A DNA stretch of 43,447 nt from Nitrososphaerota archaeon (GCA_028867615.1 JAGWGC010000002.1:1-43447); one strand, 5' to 3'; shown: positions 1 through 9,068, numbered from the stretch's first letter. Numbers and translations are program-made. The notes: generated by a model from the letters alone, not told the origin.

Positions 1-130
1 GCCATATTAGTTAATGAAAATTATATTAGGATAAAGTACAAATCAAGAGTAGCCTGAGGCAGCAGCTGTTCAATGTGGTGACAACAGATATGCAAATACG
101 AAAGATTTCGTATGGGAGTTTTCATTTTTC

Positions 131-1231
131 TCAAATCAATTCAGTAGCAATAATTTCTACATTTTTAGTTCCATTCTGAAATGGAATTGAAAATATTCTG
201 TACGTTGGAGTAGTATGAATTTCCTTGAAAATAGTTTCTTGCCCATCTGCCAACACGTAGAATTCACCACTGCCTCTATCGTTTTTCTTTATGTCAAGCA
301 ATGCTCTAGGTATGGATACAGTTAATGTTCCATTACTCGTTGTTTCTAATGATAAAATAAGAGATTTTGATTGTGCGTCCATTCTCGCGTCAAGAATTTT
401 TCCATTTCCTACAATGTTATAATTTATTGTAAAGTTAGTATTAGCAACCTTAATCGAACTCGGGACATTGGGAATATCTTGTTCAGTAACTGCTGGAACC
501 CACATTCCCCACCCATGTTCAACAAGCGTTTGTGCTGTTTGTTGTCTTACACAAGCCGGAGAACTATCTTCAAATTTGAATATTAACTCCAGTCCCTGTG
601 TACACGTCACATTCTTTGCTTGAATTCCTGATTTGAATTGTTTTAGAGGACTTTGAGGTGGCTCTCCTAATTTGCTTACAGAGGTTACAGTGATTGTATT
701 GTTAGAGTCAATAGTGAGTATTTTAGAAATTATTCCAGAATAACCAATAATGTTCATGTCTGGGGTGCCTGTGGATACCGCAGGACAAGCATATGCTGCA
801 GTAAAGAATTTGTTGTAGATTGCAGGACTGACTTCAGACTCGTCGAGTCCAACTACAAGTGGTGAAGTGCCACAGGAGAACAGGAATAAAGGATAAACAC
901 CTTTGGTATTACCTTTTGCGGTAATTGTATATGTTACATGCACATGATGCATGTTTTTGATAAATGAACTTGGCTGAGCATCAATAGTCAAGCCAGGCGG
1001 TTTTGTGCTAAAATCATCTAGGCTTGTCAGAATTTCTGGCTTGATGTCCCAACTCTGGTTGTTCAATACTGAGATTGCAAAGTTTGCGTATATCTTAGCA
1101 GTAGAATTTGATTTCATAAAATACGCCGGGCCGCTAATTCCTTGTGCTGCCGGCAGGTTTGTGTTGATGATTGTTATTGATAGAAGAGAAACAAAAATAA
1201 TTGAAAGATGTAGAGTTTTCATTTTCATCAT
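131..1231 (-). CDS. Secreted protein with N-terminal signal peptide, paralog of the upstream gene
   Basis: 366-aa ORF starting MMKMKTLHLSIIFVSLLSITIINTNLPAAQG (signal-peptide-like); shares PLKQFKxGI...C...L.L..K.ED.SPACV...GW with the 1228..2301 ORF. Confidence 0.8.
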   Translation of the reverse strand: MMKMKTLHLSIIFVSLLSITIINTNLPAAQGISGPAYFMKSNSTAKIYANFAISVLNNQSWDIKPEILTSLDDFSTKPPGLTIDAQPSSFIKNMHHVHVTYTITAKGNTKGVYPLFLFSCGTSPLVVGLDESEVSPAIYNKFFTAAYACPAVSTGTPDMNIIGYSGIISKILTIDSNNTITVTSVSKLGEPPQSPLKQFKSGIQAKNVTCTQGLELIFKFEDSSPACVRQQTAQTLVEHGWGMWVPAVTEQDIPNVPSSIKVANTNFTINYNIVGNGKILDARMDAQSKSLILSLETTSNGTLTVSIPRALLDIKKNDRGSGEFYVLADGQETIFKEIHTTPTYRIFSIPFQNGTKNVEIIATELI

Positions 1232-2301
1232 TCACCAAATCTAGGTCCAGAAAATGCAGTACCATTGTACAAATCATTTCCCACAGTTATTCCAACTGCA
1301 CTATGCCACCAGAAACTTAGAAAATAAGATTTACCGATTTGAGAGGTGGGTTTTGATATGATTTGGTAGGTTACTTTTACCACATGATCATTGAGATCTT
1401 CGACATTCACTAGTTTTACTTGAACATCTCCCGAGTCTCCCAATGGTGGAACATCAGTACGTATACTGGTCTTGTCTACCTCCAATATGTCAGGAGAACT
1501 TAGCAAATCTGATATGGAGATATCTGGTTTTGCAGGATTTGTATTTGCAATTACATCTTTTGATGTAACCTTGCAGCTAGCACCCGGATATGGATTAAAG
1601 TCATAGGCAAATACAATTTGTGCAGTAGAATTGGGCATGATTGCAAACTGGACACCCGTACCTGTAGACCCTGTCAAGTTCACACCATGATATGTAATGC
1701 CACTGTAAGGCAGTGTGTCTTTAACAAATCCGTTGGTCCCAACTATTGATGACATTGTTTCTGGTATTCCACAGGATTTATTGTCAAAATTTCTTTTGCC
1801 GGGGGTGTTTACTGCAGTATCTCCAACTTTGTCATTCCAAGCCCACCATCCTTGTCTTACAAATTTTCCAATGCCGGTATCCTTGACACATGCTGGAGAT
1901 CCATCTTCTGATTTTATTATTAATTGAAGATCTGATCTACATTGAACATAACTTGGTTTAATTCCCAACTTGAACTGTTTTAGTGGTGGCAATCCAGAAG
2001 GAAAGTTAAATGGCGGCGTATTTGAGCCGTGAAAATTTACCATTAATTGCATCGCAAAATTGCTTTCACCATTCGTAGCAAAAAGAGCCCATGCTCCACC
2101 AATCGCACGAGATGGTATACCAAGACTGGTGTTAAAGTGACCAGTGTTGTTACTCTTTACTTGAGTTGAGTTTTGTATATTGCCATGGTTATTTACTAAA
2201 AAGATGTTTATCGTTGAATTTGGTAACGCGTATCCATTAATTGGAATTATATCCCCATCGGTAAAGTTAGACTCGGACGTAGAAATTTGTGGGATTGCCA
2301 C
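1228..2301 (-). CDS. Secreted protein paralog; called start is an internal GTG and the signal-peptide-like segment lies upstream without a usable in-frame start
   Basis: 357-aa ORF with LPPLKQFKLGI..VQCRSDLQLIIKSEDGSPACVK..VRQGWWAW. The frame continues upstream as RFRISSLYLSIIVISLILIGTSNFSIAQSSNEIGG to a TGA. Confidence 0.7.
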   Translation of the reverse strand: MAIPQISTSESNFTDGDIIPINGYALPNSTINIFLVNNHGNIQNSTQVKSNNTGHFNTSLGIPSRAIGGAWALFATNGESNFAMQLMVNFHGSNTPPFNFPSGLPPLKQFKLGIKPSYVQCRSDLQLIIKSEDGSPACVKDTGIGKFVRQGWWAWNDKVGDTAVNTPGKRNFDNKSCGIPETMSSIVGTNGFVKDTLPYSGITYHGVNLTGSTGTGVQFAIMPNSTAQIVFAYDFNPYPGASCKVTSKDVIANTNPAKPDISISDLLSSPDILEVDKTSIRTDVPPLGDSGDVQVKLVNVEDLNDHVVKVTYQIISKPTSQIGKSYFLSFWWHSAVGITVGNDLYNGTAFSGPRFGE

Positions 2302-2372
2302 GCCACCTATTTCGTTTGAACTCTGAGCTATGCTAAAATTAGATGTACCAATAAGAATTAAAGAAATTACAA

Positions 2373-2525
2373 TTATTGATAGATATAAAGATGATATACG
2401 AAATCTTTTCTGTCATCGTAGATAATCTTTGTCCATGATTTGCCTGCGGGCCGATGAAAACTTGCCAAGATATCAAGTATCAAGGGCGTTGTAGAGAATG
2501 GCCCGAGTTTTTCACATGTAAGCAT
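2373..2525 (-). CDS. Possible 50-aa small ORF or gene remnant
   Basis: Manual translation: MLTCEKLGPFSTTPLILDILASFHRPAGKSWTKIIYDDRKDFVYHLYIYQ; below the size limit of the supplied track. Open frame extends upstream as KISPAGSKAGVSSIDIA. Confidence 0.25.
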   Translation of the reverse strand: MLTCEKLGPFSTTPLILDILASFHRPAGKSWTKIIYDDRKDFVYHLYIYQ

Positions 2526-2620
2526 AGCTATGTCAATGGATGACACACCAGCTTTGGATCCTGCGGGTGAAATCTTTTAGAAAATGATCAGGTTTTTGTC
2601 AATTACGCAAAAGGTTCATT

Positions 2621-3211
2621 CTAATCACCAAGTACTGAAGAAATTATCTCACACTCCCTTTCCTGGATGTCGTCAAGCCATGCTTCGAGTTTTTTAAAAT
2701 AAGCACCATATTTGTGAATTAATTTTTCATGTACTTTAGGATGAATGATTAGAGTTTTCTTGCTAGCCTTGTAACCAAACCCAGCAGTACGGATATTACT
2801 GCAAACTTGAGTCAACCTCTGTTTTGAATAATATTTTTTAAAAATTTCTTCAAAATAATATGTCGGATATACTCCTTTAGCGCCATTAGAATTGAATCGC
2901 TCCTGTACACAGCAAGCACAGGCAAGCAAACACAATTCTAAAAAAGGGATATCCAACTGATTAGAAATTGCAAACCAGATGCCAAGATCAGTCAAACCAT
3001 ACGTAGCCTCGGATGATTTAATCAGACCCCTACGTTTCAAGCAAGATAAGGCATACCGTGCATTTGTGCCAAATTCTTTTGTCAGATCAGAAAATGTCTT
3101 TTTATTTTCAGGATATAATGACTGGATGATTTTTGCTGCATATGATGAATCAGGTTGTCTTTTATTACAAGAAATTGCGGCTCGAAATTTTGGTCTTAAT
3201 CCTGAATTCAT
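2621..3211 (-). CDS. Winged-helix-like hypothetical protein
   Basis: 196-aa ORF with EFGTNARYALSCLKRRGLIKSSEATYGLTDLGIWFAI (wHTH-like); start overlaps the stop of the 3208..4236 ORF. Confidence 0.65.
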   Translation of the reverse strand: MNSGLRPKFRAAISCNKRQPDSSYAAKIIQSLYPENKKTFSDLTKEFGTNARYALSCLKRRGLIKSSEATYGLTDLGIWFAISNQLDIPFLELCLLACACCVQERFNSNGAKGVYPTYYFEEIFKKYYSKQRLTQVCSNIRTAGFGYKASKKTLIIHPKVHEKLIHKYGAYFKKLEAWLDDIQERECEIISSVLGD

Positions 3212-4236
3212 TTTGCGGTAATAATTACCATTTTAAAGGATGTATTTTGTTTCAGACTTTTAGCAAACTTTTCCAACTCCTTGGGACCATCCATGGCCAC
3301 TATTCTGAGAGGTTGCCCTTCCTCTGGCTCCAAAAATTTCAGATATTTCGGAGGCAGTGCAAACAAGGGTTGGCCATCCCCGTCCTCTAATTTCATTATG
3401 TCGTTTTCAGAGTCAAGTCTAACGTTGGAAACCTTGTGAGTTTTTGTATCAAGTAGCATGTCACGCCCACATTTGCAGTGAACAAGGCCGTTATACGGAG
3501 AGCCTCTAATCAGGTTCTCTGCCTCTTTTTTGTCTGGTTTGCCCCATTCTTCCCCAGGTCCAGTTTTGGGTTCAAATATGATCATGTCTTTTTCTTTGTT
3601 TCCTTGTATCAGGGAAGACAGGATTACTTCAAGTGCAGGAGGTGCAGGGAAGACAAATTTATTGCTCTTCAGATTGCGCATGGAATCAAGTATGACAACT
3701 GTTGCGTCAAGCTGCTCTTTCTCCGTAGAAAATTCAGTAATTTGTTCTATCACATGTATTGGGAGGTCTACGTTTGGATGTCTCACACAGGCTTCAATTA
3801 AAAATTCATCCCATGCAAGACGAACTTTTGGGTGCAGTGTTTTTTTGGCAAGTTCCACATATCGTTTATCAACTGAGGATGCCGCGTTATGTTTTTCAAG
3901 ATAATGTACTGCATCTGCCATCTTCAATGGGTTGATTGAGCCATGAATGTTAAGATCGAGATGCAGTTTGACAACATCGGCAATTGATTTTACTGTAACA
4001 AACCAGGCATTTAGAGAATCCTTCCCGGCATTTTCAAAAGATTTTACACGCAGATCGCCATTTGCTACATATTGTTCAGAACCAAGAACGGCGACTATGA
4101 TTGGTTCAATTTTATCAGGGTTTGATCTTGCCACCTGTGTAAGGTCTTTTAACATTTTTCCAGTATGTATTGTGACCTTTACAGGACACGGCTTGAGTTT
4201 GGAAATATTTGCCAGACCCTCTTCATATGTGGACAT
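3208..4236 (-). CDS. ParB/Srx-fold N-terminal domain-like protein
   Basis: 342-aa ORF; VANGDLRVKSFENAG...WFVTVKSIADVVKLHLDLNIHGSINPLKMADAV resembles the ParB nuclease-like region (G-x-x-R followed by a helical segment). Confidence 0.6.
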   Translation of the reverse strand: MSTYEEGLANISKLKPCPVKVTIHTGKMLKDLTQVARSNPDKIEPIIVAVLGSEQYVANGDLRVKSFENAGKDSLNAWFVTVKSIADVVKLHLDLNIHGSINPLKMADAVHYLEKHNAASSVDKRYVELAKKTLHPKVRLAWDEFLIEACVRHPNVDLPIHVIEQITEFSTEKEQLDATVVILDSMRNLKSNKFVFPAPPALEVILSSLIQGNKEKDMIIFEPKTGPGEEWGKPDKKEAENLIRGSPYNGLVHCKCGRDMLLDTKTHKVSNVRLDSENDIMKLEDGDGQPLFALPPKYLKFLEPEEGQPLRIVAMDGPKELEKFAKSLKQNTSFKMVIITAK

Positions 4237-5065
4237 TTAATGTAGCACCCTCCAATGCAAGATCCAAAGCACGTTGCGCTCTGGTGTTTTCCCTCAAGTC
4301 TGAGATGAATTGTAAATTGTCAATTGCCTTTCGTTCTATTTTTTGATAGAGCAAACCATCGCCGATTTTTTCGCGTAATTGTACAAGAAGGATTCGCATA
4401 TAGTAATTGCACTTGTCATAGGCACATACAATTCCAAGGCTTTCAGCAATAACTCTATTCAATGAATATGTCTTAAAAATAGTAAACGTGCGTTTCATTC
4501 CAAAATTCATCTTGATTGCCTCAATTATTTGTGCATCAGACCTTGGGAGGCCATACTTTCTACATGACAAATGCACTGCAAATGCTACAATATGCGCTTT
4601 AGTGCATCCCTTTGGCTTGGTTCTTTTCAGAATAGCAACACTCTCTTCTTTTTCCAGGCCTTTTGCTACCAGATCTAAGAGTTGTTTTAGTTTCTCAGCA
4701 TATGCCTTTTTTTCCTGCTGCTTGCGTTTTGAGAGTTTTTGATATACAATGTTAATGTCTTGTGCAGCATAGATTGGAAGATCTAGTTTTACACAGACAT
4801 TTGATATCTGGGATACATCAGATTTGTTTTCACGAATATGTCTTGCAAATTCAAGATTCACCTTTTTGCATCCCACTTCAGCAATCTGGTACAGGTTTAG
4901 TTTGGAGCTTGAAACTATCTCTTGTAATTGGTAATCATGCCCAAGTACAATTCCACATTTGTTGCAACAAATCTCATTATCCATGACACATAAACTGAGT
5001 TTGTTACATCTTGGACATTTGTTGTTCATCACATTGTAACTTGTTAGATCCTGTCTTTGGCTCAA
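4223..5065 (-). CDS. Divergent transcription initiation factor TFB (TFIIB-like)
   Basis: 280-aa ORF; N-terminal zinc ribbon CPRCNKLSLCVMDNEICCNKCGIVLG, then helical cyclin-like repeats (KAHIVAFAVHLSCRKYGLPRSDAQI). Confidence 0.75.
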   Translation of the reverse strand: MSQRQDLTSYNVMNNKCPRCNKLSLCVMDNEICCNKCGIVLGHDYQLQEIVSSSKLNLYQIAEVGCKKVNLEFARHIRENKSDVSQISNVCVKLDLPIYAAQDINIVYQKLSKRKQQEKKAYAEKLKQLLDLVAKGLEKEESVAILKRTKPKGCTKAHIVAFAVHLSCRKYGLPRSDAQIIEAIKMNFGMKRTFTIFKTYSLNRVIAESLGIVCAYDKCNYYMRILLVQLREKIGDGLLYQKIERKAIDNLQFISDLRENTRAQRALDLALEGATLNVHI

Positions 5066-5190
5066 TTTACAAGCCCTCCAAAGGATTTGACTTTAGATCT
5101 AGTACACAATTCCAAATTGACTGATTTACTGAGATCCTGCACCTTCGAACATTCTTGCTTGCTGGGTTTTCTAAAGTCAAATTGTAAACT

Positions 5191-5280
5191 TGTAAATAAC
5201 ATGTTTTTAACATGTATATGTTAATAATAAAGTTTACTCGTTAACAACTCTTTGTCTACGTGTTATTAACATGTAAAATA
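5191..5280. promoter_or_regulatory. Divergent promoter/operator candidate with clustered TAACA half-sites and a perfect inverted repeat
   Basis: TTAACAT-GTAT-ATGTTAA at 5207-5224; TAACATGT at 5197, 5208 and 5267; further TAACA half-sites at 5242 and 5261 (minus). Confidence 0.5.
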
Positions 5281-5670
5281 TATATTCTAGTAATATCATA
5301 CCATATCAAAGACATGTCGATGAAAGACAAGCAGAAACGCAATCCAACTGTTGCCATAGAAGAAGCAACATATCAAAAAGTAAAAAACAAGGCAAAAGAA
5401 AAGGGATTGACACTTGTAGATTATGTCAATGAAACTCTCTTGTTAAATGTGGAAAAAGATAATTTTTTGAAAAACTATGCACCATATATTGAAAAAATCA
5501 GTGTTGGGGAAACATTGGTACTCAGAGATCACAAGACAGGAAAGCTGGCAGAGGTTTATCTTAAAAATAACAAGATGTTTTGCAGCCAGGATGAAGCAGA
5601 TGATTGTATTCACATTCATTTTGCCCTTGCACTGCCAGAACTTGCGTTACTGAAAAAAAGAGCCAAGTGA
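5260..5670 (+). CDS. Small RHH-like DNA-binding protein (likely start ATG at ~5314)
   Basis: KQKRNPTVAIEEATYQKVKNKAKEKGLTLVDYVNETLL resembles a ribbon-helix-helix N-terminus. Confidence 0.6.
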   Translation: MLLTCKIYILVISYHIKDMSMKDKQKRNPTVAIEEATYQKVKNKAKEKGLTLVDYVNETLLLNVEKDNFLKNYAPYIEKISVGETLVLRDHKTGKLAEVYLKNNKMFCSQDEADDCIHIHFALALPELALLKKRAK

Positions 5671-6268
5671 ATGGTTTAATTCCATCAGGCAAATTACCAC
5701 CAGTCAACCTTCTGCAGACAGGACAGTAAATGGTCTTGGATCTTGACCAGAGTCTATACGAAGCATTACAATCTTTGTGTTGACATGTCACACTTTTTAC
5801 GGGTTTGACATTATTGTATGAAGTTAGTATTCTATCTTTGAGAACATTTGTATAATATTGAAGATGTTCATTGTTGTTTATCTCGTATTGTGCATAGTCA
5901 GTAATATACGGGATTGGAAATTTATGAAATTTATTAAATTCTTCAAAAACCCAGACCGGTTTTCTACATCCTGCTGCTACACCTACTTCAAAATTTACCC
6001 AATTATGTGTATACTGTTTGCTTTCTGCAGGAGGGTTTTCCAAGCTTTGTCCCAAAAGAACTATTATTGCATCAGTATTTTCCTGCACATCTGATCTGAT
6101 TATATCAGCTATTCTTGAACCAGCGTATTGGTTATCGATATTTTCCCATTCCATAAATGTCCCTTTCAATCCCGTGTTTGCCAATATTTTAGTAAAAAAT
6201 ATGATATTTTCAGAATCATGTTTGCTATGGGAAATGAAAACAGATGGAGGATTACCTAGGTTATACAA
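5561..6268 (-). CDS. TIR-domain protein with C-terminal zinc ribbon
   Basis: SVFISHSKHDSENIIFFTKIL...TDAIIVLLGQSL...HNWVNFEVGVAAGCRKPVWVF; C-terminal C-x4-C...C-x2-C (CQHKDCNASYRLWSRSKTIYCPVCRR). Confidence 0.75.
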   Translation of the reverse strand: MYNLGNPPSVFISHSKHDSENIIFFTKILANTGLKGTFMEWENIDNQYAGSRIADIIRSDVQENTDAIIVLLGQSLENPPAESKQYTHNWVNFEVGVAAGCRKPVWVFEEFNKFHKFPIPYITDYAQYEINNNEHLQYYTNVLKDRILTSYNNVKPVKSVTCQHKDCNASYRLWSRSKTIYCPVCRRLTGGNLPDGIKPFTWLFFSVTQVLAVQGQNECEYNHLLHPGCKTSCYF

Positions 6269-6338
6269 TTCAAAATTGTTTATGTATAGAAGTTAATAGA
6301 ATTTTGGAATTTTTATTATTCTTATCCATCATTCCTTT

Positions 6339-6803
6339 TTGGAACTACTAATACGGCTTTTAATATCAATCTACAACATGTATAAATTTCAGCATCAGTC
6401 TCACATACACAACATCAACATGAGCTTTCTAATGGGAGATGATGAAATCGTGGAATACCTATACAATAAATTAGAATCAGATCGATATTGGATAATAATT
6501 GGATTGCCTGATGATAAAAGAGTTGTTATGATGTTCACCAAAATTGAAGAGGAATTTTTCCCCCCACGAACATCACTGAATAAAGAATTCGAATTAGTAA
6601 CAGGGCCTAGATTTAACATTGGAATTTTTACAAAAAAACGCATTGGTGTAGATGATTTGAAATTTATCACGGGATATGAGATGACCGAGAAACAACCAAT
6701 GCTTTTACCTACCAATATCGAGAATGGTCCAAAAGTACAAAAACTTGGAGATTGGATAATGAATCACTTTAATAAAATAGCCCAAAAAAGAAACTCTTCA
6801 TAA
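6339..6803 (+). CDS. Hypothetical protein (likely start MSFLMGDDEIV at ~6421)
   Basis: 154-aa ORF; sequence just upstream of 6421 is poorly coding-like. Confidence 0.55.
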   Translation: MELLIRLLISIYNMYKFQHQSHIHNINMSFLMGDDEIVEYLYNKLESDRYWIIIGLPDDKRVVMMFTKIEEEFFPPRTSLNKEFELVTGPRFNIGIFTKKRIGVDDLKFITGYEMTEKQPMLLPTNIENGPKVQKLGDWIMNHFNKIAQKRNSS

Positions 6804-6868
6804 CAATTCCTCGCACTAGAATATTTTTGACATCAATAGAATTATGTTCAATCATATGACAATTATAA

Positions 6869-7585
6869 TTATATAGTATTCAATAATTGTTTTATCTTCT
6901 CATACAATTGAAGAAATTCTTTGGAGCGACTTATTTTTCTAAATTTAAGGTATTGTTTCAGGTAGGGATGGGATGCATAATTTTTGACATCTGAGATATC
7001 AACATCATACTTTAAAATAAAAATAATTGAATAGTAATCAAGCCATCCTAATGTTAGATAATAATATGCCAAGTCTTTCCTATCTTGTACATTTGAAAAA
7101 TAAATTGAAAGTGTAGACCAATCAGTTTTCCAATTCACATAAAAGCAGGCATTTTTTATTTCTCCTAATTTTGCATACATATCCTCTAAGATTTGTAATT
7201 GTTTAATTGCATGGGTACGAGATATGTTTGATTTTTTTATTCGTGGAAGGTTTTCAAATTCACCTTCTGCCATTTTTTCAATTTGTTGTTTCGAATCCTT
7301 TTGAATTTTAGTTAATTTTGCAATATGCATACCTCTTTTTGTAGTTATCTCAGACCAATCATTTGATTCTATTATTGCACCCTCTTTGATATGATCTAGA
7401 ATTATAGAAAGTTTGGTGGTTTCTTCTGTAGCAAGAATAGATAATGCCAGAGATTCATTAAATTGTGTAGCATCAAATAGAATCTGACTAGACTTTAAAA
7501 GATCATTTACTTTATGTTGACATTCATTAAATCCTTCATGAAGTTTTTCTTTAGGAATTGAAACAATTTTAGAAGTCTTTGTCAT
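6869..7585 (-). CDS. AbiV-family (HEPN-like) abortive-infection protein
   Basis: 238-aa helical protein; FNESLALSILATEETTKLSIILDH and YVNWKTDWSTLS resemble AbiV-family proteins. Confidence 0.55.
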   Translation of the reverse strand: MTKTSKIVSIPKEKLHEGFNECQHKVNDLLKSSQILFDATQFNESLALSILATEETTKLSIILDHIKEGAIIESNDWSEITTKRGMHIAKLTKIQKDSKQQIEKMAEGEFENLPRIKKSNISRTHAIKQLQILEDMYAKLGEIKNACFYVNWKTDWSTLSIYFSNVQDRKDLAYYYLTLGWLDYYSIIFILKYDVDISDVKNYASHPYLKQYLKFRKISRSKEFLQLYEKIKQLLNTI

Positions 7586-7907
7586 TCAAATTCCCTTATT
7601 AATTTCAAGAATAAAACAATGTTGCTTATCTATATGATTACAGATTATGTTGTGGATTTCATAATTTCATTTATCCTAGGATCGTTGCAAACTGGAGGAT
7701 TTCATAAAAACCACATTGTTGTTGTAGCAGTAGAATAGATTGTTTACAGTTTGCAAGGCCAATCCCAGTCATTCCTATGAATTCCATGACTCTAGTTTAT
7801 TAAAAAACGGATACTGGTTATCAAAGTTGAGAGTCATTGGTATCATATGTGATAATCAACGCAGTCCGTAATTACCAAGAGCAGGAAATCTATTCGGATG
7901 ATAGTAC

Positions 7908-8141
7908 ATGTACAAATTCAAAATGGTTACTAGTTGTAAACCATCCTTGGATGAAATGTGGGAATTTATAGACAACATTATGCGTCCTAATGAATTGGTT
8001 CCTGACAAAACAATTCTTACTTATGAACAAGTACATGCAATATATTCAAAGTTATCTGAAATTGATGAAATGTTCAAAGAGTTTGTACAGATTAACATTT
8101 TGAAAAAAGAACTGTATAAACTAGATAACAATTCGAAATAA
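7908..8141 (+). CDS. Small hypothetical protein
   Basis: 77-aa ORF, charged, no recognised domain. Confidence 0.4.
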   Translation: MYKFKMVTSCKPSLDEMWEFIDNIMRPNELVPDKTILTYEQVHAIYSKLSEIDEMFKEFVQINILKKELYKLDNNSK

Positions 8142-8160
8142 AAATTTGGACACTAGTCAG

Positions 8161-8399
8161 ATGAGATACGATTCATCACACATCAGTATTTTTTACAAGA
8201 TAGTGCATTATGTTGCAGGAGAGATCAATAAAATAAAACCTAGGCCCAAAATTGTTTTAATTACTGAAGCCCGACAGCAGAAGTTATAGTGGAATTAAAC
8301 AACCTTACCGTTGACGCGATAATTTGCAAATCAGTAGATATTGAAAAAGTGATTTCATTGATAAGAAAACTAACTTTCAGTCTAGTGCAAAGCACATAA
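8161..8399 (+). pseudogene. Degraded response-regulator C-terminal fragment
   Basis: Frame 1: MRYDSSHISIFYKIVHYVAGEINKIKPRPKIVLITEARQQKL*; shifted frame: VELNNLTVDAIICKSVDIEKVISLIRKLTFSLVQST*. Together these resemble a receiver domain from beta4 to alpha5. Confidence 0.45.
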
Positions 8400-8703
8400 A
8401 ATGACGCATGTCAATATGCAGCTCAAATAAATTCAGAACAAGAAACAAGTCGGACATGGAATTACAGGTTGAAAAAGAAAGCAAATGAAGATTGAGGAAT
8501 GTAACAAATGAAAAACTTGCAGAATAAAAAAATTAGTGGTACAGATCATGAGAGAAGAGACCAATGTGACAGCAACTGATTGCAAAAATCATCTGGAATA
8601 CATTCACGTACCGGAATCTAGCCAATAATGAGAACAGTACTCGATGACTTGAACTAATGTAACAGGTGTGTTACTTTATTACGTGTACCTGATGGAGGTA
8701 TGA

Positions 8704-8949
8704 TATGGCAGCCTGGAACTCCCACGGGCTCACACTGCCATCGGCAACCCATTTAGCCGTTTTAGATACCCAACCAGGCAATTGGTAGCATCACCAATAT
8801 TCATAGATTATAGTAATTCAGAATCCGTGATGGGATGTGACGAGTATCCTCCCCAGTCTTTGATTGCTGAGAGTATGTCACTTGAACTAGATTCTGGCGG
8901 TAACCCACTGACTCTCACTGTTGTACATTATTTTGTAAATGAGACGTGA
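8704..8949 (+). pseudogene. Truncated orphan coding remnant
   Basis: 81 open codons: YGSLELPRAHTAIGNPFSRFRYPTRQLVASPIFIDYSNSESVMGCDEYPPQSLIAESMSLELDSGGNPLTLTVVHYFVNET*; no ATG near the beginning and not in the supplied track. Confidence 0.35.
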
Positions 8950-9068
8950 TGGAATAATTGGTTTCAGCGTTATCACGCCAATTCCAGTATTACTTGTGAA
9001 AAAATCACATGAAAATCTTGTCAATAATTTGTGCCTAATTAGTTTAAACTACATTTTCGATAGACATA

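Noticed and set aside
3530-3904. 124-aa plus-strand ORF opposite the ParB-like gene
   Set aside because: Antisense, no domain features, sense frame better supported.
8640-8800. GC-richer segment considered as a tRNA or attachment site
   Set aside because: No cloverleaf or T-loop consensus could be found; an open reading frame (8704-8949) explains it better.
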